Shown here in pieces: positions 1 to 3,275 of a stretch of 5,500 nucleotides of DNA. The notes under the pieces were generated by a model. It was not told the origin of the DNA. It saw nothing but the letters and a program-made list of their open reading frames with translations, and searched no databases. The translations under genes were made by a program, and so were the position numbers. Numbering within the stretch: position 1 is the stretch's first letter; each line of letters opens with the position of its first letter. Origin of the DNA: Kiritimatiellia bacterium (lineage in GTDB: Bacteria > Verrucomicrobiota > Kiritimatiellia > CAIQIC01 > Lenti-01); the NCBI GenBank assembly GCA_018432565.1, contig JAHDSS010000336.1, forward strand, positions 1-5,500, in the 5' to 3' direction.

Positions 1-1
1 A

Positions 2-301
2 CTGACCGACATCGCCCTCACCCTCTCCGGCGTCAAAAACTACAATGTCCTCGTCAGCGAAAAGGACGATCGCATCGTCTTTCTGCGCAAAATCGTCCCC
101 GGCGCCGCCGACAAGTCCTACGGCATCCAGGTCGCCCGCCTGGCCGGCCTCCCCCTCGAAGTCGTCACCCGCGCCAAGGACATCCTCGCCAACCTCGAAG
201 AACAGGAACTCAGCGACGCCGGCCAGCCCAAGCTCGCCCAGCCCCGCTCCCGCAAACCCAGGATCGCGGACACGGATCAGCTGTCTCTGTTCGACTCCTG
301 A
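2..301 (+). CDS. mutS: DNA mismatch repair protein MutS, C-terminal end (partial)
   Basis: This is the last 99 residues of MutS, the ATPase that recognises mismatched bases and recruits MutL in methyl-directed or general mismatch repair. The gene enters from beyond the left edge. The visible peptide contains the hallmark end of the ATPase domain: GVKNYNVLV, then a [19 protein letters not shown] block (residues 23-41 of the fragment), then the helix-turn-helix dimerisation segment [11 protein letters not shown]. After this comes a charged helix ([16 protein letters not shown]) and a short variable tail. The tail ends in QLSLF at fragment residues 93-97, which fits the known sliding-clamp-binding consensus QLxLF and probably tethers MutS to the replication clamp. 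The stop TGA is at 299-301. The downstream gene is convergent, 47 bases away. The family assignment is very secure; MutS2 is unlikely because the tail carries no Smr domain. Confidence 0.96.
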   Translation: MTDIALTLSGVKNYNVLVSEKDDRIVFLRKIVPGAADKSYGIQVARLAGLPLEVVTRAKDILANLEEQELSDAGQPKLAQPRSRKPRIADTDQLSLFDS

Positions 302-348
302 CCGCCCGCCCCCCTCAACGCGCCCCGTTGGGAGCGGATCTCCGTTTC

Positions 349-1203
349 CTATTCCACCCGCAGATCCGGACGGTCGGCATCCCCTTCGTCCGTGACCCGC
401 CATACCCGGCCGTCGCCCGCCCGCTGCACAAGGATGTCCTGCGCCGCCCCCTCGACAATCCCGGCGATCCAGTCAGGATGGTTGGACCATTTCTGGTTGT
501 CCAGCTTCAGCCCCTCCGGCGACGACAGCCGTTTCTGCTCCCGTCCGGTTCGGGCATCCACCAGCGCCAGCTGCTCATGGCCGTCCAGATTCACGGTCGC
601 CAGCCGTCCGTCCGGCGACAGGCTGGCGGAACATCCCCGGGCCAGGTCGGTGGATTTCCCCGACGGCCAATCCACCCTCCGGACGCGCCAGCCCAGCGAT
701 TTGACCGTGCCCACCCAGAACCCGCCGCCAGCCGCCACATCCAGTTCATGGAAAACGACGCCGCTGTGCACCGTGGTGGTTTGGCCATCCGCCAGCGCAA
801 CGGCCTTCACCGTCTGTCCATCCGCCACCAGCACCTGCCGTCCGTCGGGATGAACCGCCAGCGTTCGCGGATTCTTCATCTCCGCCACCGTGACTTCCGC
901 GCCCGACTCCAGGTCCAGCCGCATGATCCGGTTTCCGCGCAGAAAGACAATGGACCGGCCGTCCGGCGCCCAGCGCGGCCAGGTTCCCTCGGACGCCAGC
1001 CGCCGGGGCCGGCCCTTCCCCAGCACGCGCAGGTACAGGCCGTCCGGGCGCTGATAGACCAACCGGGCGCCGGCCAGGCCGGGCGGGGTCTCCAGCGGCA
1101 GCGCCCCGGGCGCTTCCCGGCGCGCTTCCGACGATCCGCAGCCCGCCAGCGCCGCCGCCGTCAGACAGGCCATCCCAAACCGCTGAAATCCGGAATATCT
1201 CAT
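349..1203 (-). CDS. Probable outer-membrane lipoprotein with TolB/PD40-like beta-propeller repeats
   Basis: A 284-residue protein with no specific name that I recognise. The N-terminus is a lipoprotein signal peptide: positive residues R2 and R8, a hydrophobic core (about 9-19), and the lipobox LAGC with the lipidated Cys at 22. Gly-Ser after the Cys argues against inner-membrane retention, so outer-membrane anchoring on the periplasmic side is inferred. The mature part shows several strand repeats of the TolB/PD40 type: PRWAPDGRSIVF (76-87), HPDGRQVLVADG (118-129) and LSPDGRLATVN (195-205), plus a late SNHPDWIAGI segment (240-249). This indicates a partial or small beta-propeller, a fold usually used for protein or ligand binding. 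I chose ATG at 1203 over the longer open frame (to 1425) because it begins the signal peptide and has a strong Shine-Dalgarno at 1211-1218. It lies convergent to mutS and divergent from the membrane-protein gene. The fold is fairly secure and the role unknown. Confidence 0.85.
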   Translation of the reverse strand: MRYSGFQRFGMACLTAAALAGCGSSEARREAPGALPLETPPGLAGARLVYQRPDGLYLRVLGKGRPRRLASEGTWPRWAPDGRSIVFLRGNRIMRLDLESGAEVTVAEMKNPRTLAVHPDGRQVLVADGQTVKAVALADGQTTTVHSGVVFHELDVAAGGGFWVGTVKSLGWRVRRVDWPSGKSTDLARGCSASLSPDGRLATVNLDGHEQLALVDARTGREQKRLSSPEGLKLDNQKWSNHPDWIAGIVEGAAQDILVQRAGDGRVWRVTDEGDADRPDLRVE

Positions 1204-1210
1204 CGTCTTT

Positions 1211-1218
1211 CCCCTCCC
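1211..1218 (-). promoter_or_regulatory. Ribosome binding site of the lipoprotein gene
   Basis: Read on the minus strand this is GGGAGGGG. It contains a full GGAGG core, 9 bases before the ATG at 1203. It decides the start of the lipoprotein gene: the upstream in-frame Met codons have no comparable site, and the extra N-terminal residues would bury the signal peptide. Confidence 0.75.
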
Positions 1219-1231
1219 GGCATGGTAGATC

Positions 1232-2278
1232 ATGTGCATGGCTGCCCACCACCGCCTGAAGTCGTTTCTGTATATCGCATCCAGCCTGTTGCTGGCAACC
1301 GGCGTATTCAGTTGGCTGCTCGCGCACGTCACCTGGCGGCAGGTGGCCGATCTGATTCTGTCCATCCATCTTCCCCTTCTCGGCCTCTTTTTCGTCCTCT
1401 CGATTTCCATGCAGGTGGTGCGCACCCTGCGCTACCGGGTCGTGCTGAAGTCGGTCGGCCAAACGCCCGGCTTTTTCCGCCTGTTCCTGGTCGTGCTGGT
1501 CCGCGGATTGTGCGTGGATCTGCTCCCGGCCCGCACCGGCGAACTGGTCTATATCTATCTGCTCCGGGTCAAACTGGGCGTGGAACTGGGCGCGGCCACC
1601 GCCAGTTTCGCGCTGGCGTTTCTGTTCGATCTGATGGCCCTGGCCCCCCTGCTGGCCGCGGCCCTGCTCCTGGCCGGAACCGGAATCCCGTTCTCCCCCT
1701 GGGTGCTGGCCGGCGCCGGGGCGGGACTGCTGGGGCTGGCCCTGCTGGCCCTGCGCCTCCTGCCCGCCACGCTGCGCCTGGGCTTCCGGCTCTGCCCCCC
1801 CGGCCCCGGCCGAACCGCGCGTTTCCGCCGCTGGGCCCGCCACTTCCTGGCCGCCACCCACCGGCAGATCCGCCGCGCCCGCGCCCGGCGCATCGCCGCC
1901 CCCCTGTTCGGCCTTTCCCTCGGCGTGCGCCTGCTGAAATATTCCGCGCTCTATGTCCTGCTGCTCGCCATGCTCCGGCCGCAGGGCTACACCCTGGCCA
2001 CCCTGCCGTTTCCCAAGGTGTTTCTCGGACTGTGCGCCGCCGAGATGGCCGCCAGCCTGCCCGTGTCCGGCATCGCCGGCTTCGGCGCCTACCAGGGCGC
2101 CTGGGCCGGCGTCTTCATGCTGCTGGGCTTCCCCGCCGAGATGGCCAAGGCCACCAGCATTTCCCACCATGTGTTCACCCAGGCCTACGGCTACCTCGTG
2201 GGCGGCGTCAGCGTGCTCGCCCTTCTTCTCCTCCCCTCCGTCCTCCCGCCCCGAACCGCCCGCCCCGATCCGCCATGA
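1232..2278 (+). CDS. Integral membrane protein, LPG-synthase TM-domain / UPF0104 family
   Basis: A 348-residue, very hydrophobic protein with about seven or eight predicted membrane segments (roughly 11-31, 45-63, 83-98, 122-148, 155-178, 223-247, 285-300 and 317-336). Family landmarks are visible: LLPARTGELVYIYLL (97-111) corresponds to the usual PxRxGEl-x-R block, and PVSGIAGFGAYQGA (277-290) corresponds to the usual P-x-GGlGxxE/QG block near the C-terminus. This domain is the flippase-like part of MprF lysylphosphatidylglycerol synthases. It also occurs alone, as here, with no C-terminal aminoacyl-transfer domain. Stand-alone members are inferred to handle lipid-linked substrates, but no substrate can be named. 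A basic stretch (193-221) probably forms a cytoplasmic loop. A second start at 1238 (Met3) has GGTAGA 8 bases upstream and may be the true one. The stop overlaps the next start in ATGA (2275-2278). Confidence 0.85.
   Translation: MCMAAHHRLKSFLYIASSLLLATGVFSWLLAHVTWRQVADLILSIHLPLLGLFFVLSISMQVVRTLRYRVVLKSVGQTPGFFRLFLVVLVRGLCVDLLPARTGELVYIYLLRVKLGVELGAATASFALAFLFDLMALAPLLAAALLLAGTGIPFSPWVLAGAGAGLLGLALLALRLLPATLRLGFRLCPPGPGRTARFRRWARHFLAATHRQIRRARARRIAAPLFGLSLGVRLLKYSALYVLLLAMLRPQGYTLATLPFPKVFLGLCAAEMAASLPVSGIAGFGAYQGAWAGVFMLLGFPAEMAKATSISHHVFTQAYGYLVGGVSVLALLLLPSVLPPRTARPDPP
1269..1298 (-). promoter_or_regulatory. Candidate sigma70-type promoter for the lipoprotein gene, inside the divergent coding region
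   Basis: On the minus strand there is TTGCCA (1298-1293, five of six matches to TTGACA), an 18-base spacer, then TATACA (1274-1269, four of six matches to TATAAT). Transcription would start near 1262 and give a leader of roughly 60 bases before the ATG at 1203. Only 28 bases separate the two divergent genes, so the promoter of the leftward gene has to lie inside the rightward gene, as this one does. The prediction is by eye; sigma factor specificity in this organism is not known. Confidence 0.35.
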
Positions 2279-2390
2279 ACATCCTCGTCATCCTGAATTC
2301 CCCCGGCCCCGGCAGTTTCAATCACGCCCTTGCCGAGACGGCCCGCAGCGCACTGCTCCAGGACGCTCATGTCGTCCTCTTCCACAACCT

Positions 2391-2419
2391 GGCCGCCGTG
2401 GGTTTCGCCCACGGCTGCC
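2391..2419. repeat. Imperfect palindrome (12-base arms, 5-base loop) at the breakpoint
   Basis: The arms GGCCGCCGTGGG (2391-2402) and CCCACGGCTGCC (2408-2419) are complementary in 11 of 12 positions around the loop TTTCG. The inner eight pairs are perfect. It sits where similarity to the oxidoreductase ends and just before the change in base composition. No T-run follows, so it does not look like a simple intrinsic terminator. It could be a recombination hotspot, an mRNA structure before the antitoxin gene, or chance in GC-rich DNA. Confidence 0.6.
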
Positions 2420-2431
2420 GACAGGGCAAAC
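2413..2431 (+). repeat. Left copy of imperfect direct repeat flanking the MNT/HEPN module
   Basis: GGCTGCCGACAGGGCAAAC, which matches 3235-3254 at 17 positions when small gaps are allowed. The uninterrupted core is GCCGACA (2417-2423). It overlaps the right arm of the palindrome and lies 44 bases before the antitoxin ATG. A duplicated target or a recombination scar is possible. The gaps mean a chance match cannot be excluded. Confidence 0.35.
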
Positions 2432-2439
2432 GATCCGAA

Positions 2440-2468
2440 TTGCATTGCCCCCCTGCGACGGTTAAATT
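2440..2468 (+). promoter_or_regulatory. Weak candidate promoter directly before the MNT gene
   Basis: TTGCAT (2440-2445), a 17-base spacer and TAAATT (2463-2468) form a poor sigma70-like pair (three and four of six matches). It lies in the AT-richer stretch that begins after the breakpoint. The -10 would lie only 6 bases from the ATG at 2475, implying a nearly leaderless message. There is also no Shine-Dalgarno before this ATG. If it is not real, the pair depends on read-through from upstream. Confidence 0.2.
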
Positions 2469-2474
2469 GCCTCC

Positions 2475-2798
2475 ATGAGCAGTCGGCAAATCCAGAACGC
2501 CGTACACGCAGTTCTGCCAGGCATCATCGCCCAGGCGGCACCTCTGCGAGTGCTCCTGTTCGGTTCGGCGATTCGCGGCGGGAACAAACCCGTTCGCGAT
2601 CTGGATTTTCTGGTGGTTGTCCCCGACCGCGAACATCCGGCGGCCGTTGCGGACCGCCTTAATCTGGGCGTCCGGCGCAAGCCCATGCCATGCGACTTTC
2701 TCGTCGCTACGCCTTCCATGCTTGCCAGACACCGTCACCGACGCGATTCCGTATTCGCTTCCGCCTTGAAAGAAGGCCGCGAGATCTATGCCCGCTAA
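2475..2798 (+). CDS. MNT-family minimal nucleotidyltransferase, probable antitoxin
   Basis: A 107-residue protein of the minimal nucleotidyltransferase (pol-beta) superfamily. The motif sits in one block: RVLLFGSAIRGG (25-36) supplies the Gly-Ser nucleotide-binding turn, and RDLDFLVVV (41-49) supplies the metal-binding pair D42 and D44. D74 in PCDFLVAT is the likely third catalytic acid. All three acids are present, so the enzyme looks active. In studied MntA/HepT systems such proteins neutralise the partner HEPN toxin by adding AMP to a tyrosine near its active site; the same role is inferred here. The ATG overlaps the stop of the oxidoreductase fragment (ATGA, 2475-2478) and has no Shine-Dalgarno, so translational coupling or leaderless initiation is likely. 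The 3' end overlaps the HEPN gene by 11 bases. Kanamycin-type nucleotidyltransferases share the fold but are far larger. Confidence 0.88.
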   Translation: MSSRQIQNAVHAVLPGIIAQAAPLRVLLFGSAIRGGNKPVRDLDFLVVVPDREHPAAVADRLNLGVRRKPMPCDFLVATPSMLARHRHRRDSVFASALKEGREIYAR

Positions 2799-3192
2799 CG
2801 TGCCAGCCGAATGGCTCCGTGACGCAAGAGGAGATCTGGCGTTAGCCTCCATAGCCAAGACGCCGGCCATCCGCTATGCCCACCTGTGCTTCCATGCCCA
2901 GCAAGCTGCCGAAAAATCTCTTAAAGCCATCTTTTCGGCGCTTGACCAGGATATTCCCCGAACCCACGATCTGGCCTTCTTGATGGACAATCTTCCGGCA
3001 ACCACGGTGGTTCCCCTGGCCATCAGTACGCTTCCCACGTTGACCAAATTTGCTGTTCAATATCGGTATCCCGGTCAAGGAATCCCCGTAACCCGCCGGG
3101 ATTGGCAAAAGGCGGTTGCTCTCGCTCGTGAAACCCTCTGTTGGGCAGAAAACACGCTTCCCCGCCTGCGGCGCACCAAACTCCATCCCTGA
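2788..3192 (+). CDS. HEPN-domain protein, probable toxin partner of the MNT protein
   Basis: A 134-residue all-helical HEPN protein. Landmarks in order: WLRDARGDLALA (9-20) as helix one, then the signature RYAHLCFHAQQAAEKSLKA (29-47), PRTHDLAFLMDNLP (57-70), and QYRYPG (91-96) before the last helix (about 104-122). This matches the HEPN (PF05168-like) subgroup that is regularly encoded next to MNT proteins. Many HEPN toxins are RNases using an R-x(4-6)-H motif near the end. No such motif is seen in the C-terminal half, where YRYP takes its place; R29 and H36 have the right spacing but lie in the wrong helix. Toxicity is therefore inferred from pairing only. The gene overlaps the MNT gene by 11 bases (2788-2798), with AGAAGG at 2771-2776 as a distant ribosome site. 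It uses more A/T-ending codons than its neighbours, suggesting transfer. Confidence 0.87.
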   Translation: MPANVPAEWLRDARGDLALASIAKTPAIRYAHLCFHAQQAAEKSLKAIFSALDQDIPRTHDLAFLMDNLPATTVVPLAISTLPTLTKFAVQYRYPGQGIPVTRRDWQKAVALARETLCWAENTLPRLRRTKLHP

Positions 3193-3275
3193 TCGCGCTT
3201 GTTTCCCCCTCTTCCGCCCCAACCTTGTTCCCTTGGCGCCGACATGGTACAAACCCACCCAATCCGCCGCTTTCT
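3193..3275 (+). other. Intergenic gap between the HEPN and debranching-enzyme genes
   Basis: The gap of 83 bases is pyrimidine-rich on the plus strand. It holds a short tandem-like similarity (CTTGTTTCCCC at 3198-3208 and CTTGTTCCC at 3224-3232) and the right copy of the flanking repeat. I see no stem with a T-run, no clear promoter and no remnant of the oxidoreductase. A Shine-Dalgarno before the ATG at 3276 is not evident. Confidence 0.5.
3235..3254 (+). repeat. Right copy of imperfect direct repeat flanking the MNT/HEPN module
   Basis: GGCGCCGACATGGTACAAAC, which shares GGC, the seven-base core GCCGACA (3238-3244), GG and CAAAC with the left copy at 2413-2431. The two copies lie in the same orientation and bracket about 800 bases that hold the whole MNT/HEPN pair. 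The repeat falls 43 bases after the HEPN stop. Confidence 0.35.

Larger units (their letters stand above)
2275..2478 (+). pseudogene. Truncated N-terminal fragment of a flavodoxin-fold NAD(P)H oxidoreductase
   Basis: An open frame of 67 codons starts in an ATGA overlap with the membrane-protein stop. Residues 1-44 look like the beginning of the NAD(P)H dehydrogenase (quinone)/Flavodoxin_2 family: a first strand MNILVILNSP, a flavin-phosphate loop GPGSFNHAL (11-19), a helix ETARSALL, then a second strand HVVLFHNLAAVGF (32-44). Intact members are about 180-200 residues. Here the similarity stops at about residue 44 (near base 2406), where the family normally continues with a conserved region after a G-F-D-P-like segment. 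The remaining 23 residues resemble nothing and end at TGA 2476-2478. No later part of the enzyme is visible downstream. The usual Arg in the SPRPGS loop is Gly here. It is most likely a gene remnant cut off when the MNT/HEPN region arrived; a functional short peptide is unlikely. Confidence 0.7.

Noticed and set aside
316..330. Small hairpin CAACG-CGCCC-CGTTG between the convergent mutS and lipoprotein genes, considered as a bidirectional terminator.
   Set aside because: The stem is only five pairs, with no T-run on either side. The whole 47-base gap (302-348) shows nothing stronger, so a terminator call is not justified.
746..2170. Minus-strand open frame of 474 codons across the membrane-protein gene.
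   Set aside because: Gln/Gly-rich composition with no recognisable motifs; it is the antisense of a clear transmembrane protein and overlaps the lipoprotein gene in another frame.
328..2478. Very long plus-strand open frame of 716 codons covering the antisense of the lipoprotein gene and running through the membrane-protein gene.
   Set aside because: It is a GC-bias shadow: Arg/Pro-rich, with no domain character, overlapping two well-supported genes. Only its last 67 codons are meaningful, as the oxidoreductase fragment at 2275-2478.
2471..3186. CTCCAT at 2471-2476 and 3181-3186 as a target-site duplication around the MNT/HEPN pair.
   Set aside because: A six-base match is expected by chance, and the two copies overlap coding sequence of both genes. 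The longer repeat at 2413/3235 is a better candidate.
3225..3252. TTGTTC and a following GTAC-containing stretch as a promoter for the debranching-enzyme gene.
   Set aside because: No acceptable -10 element is found at a proper distance; the match is too weak to report.
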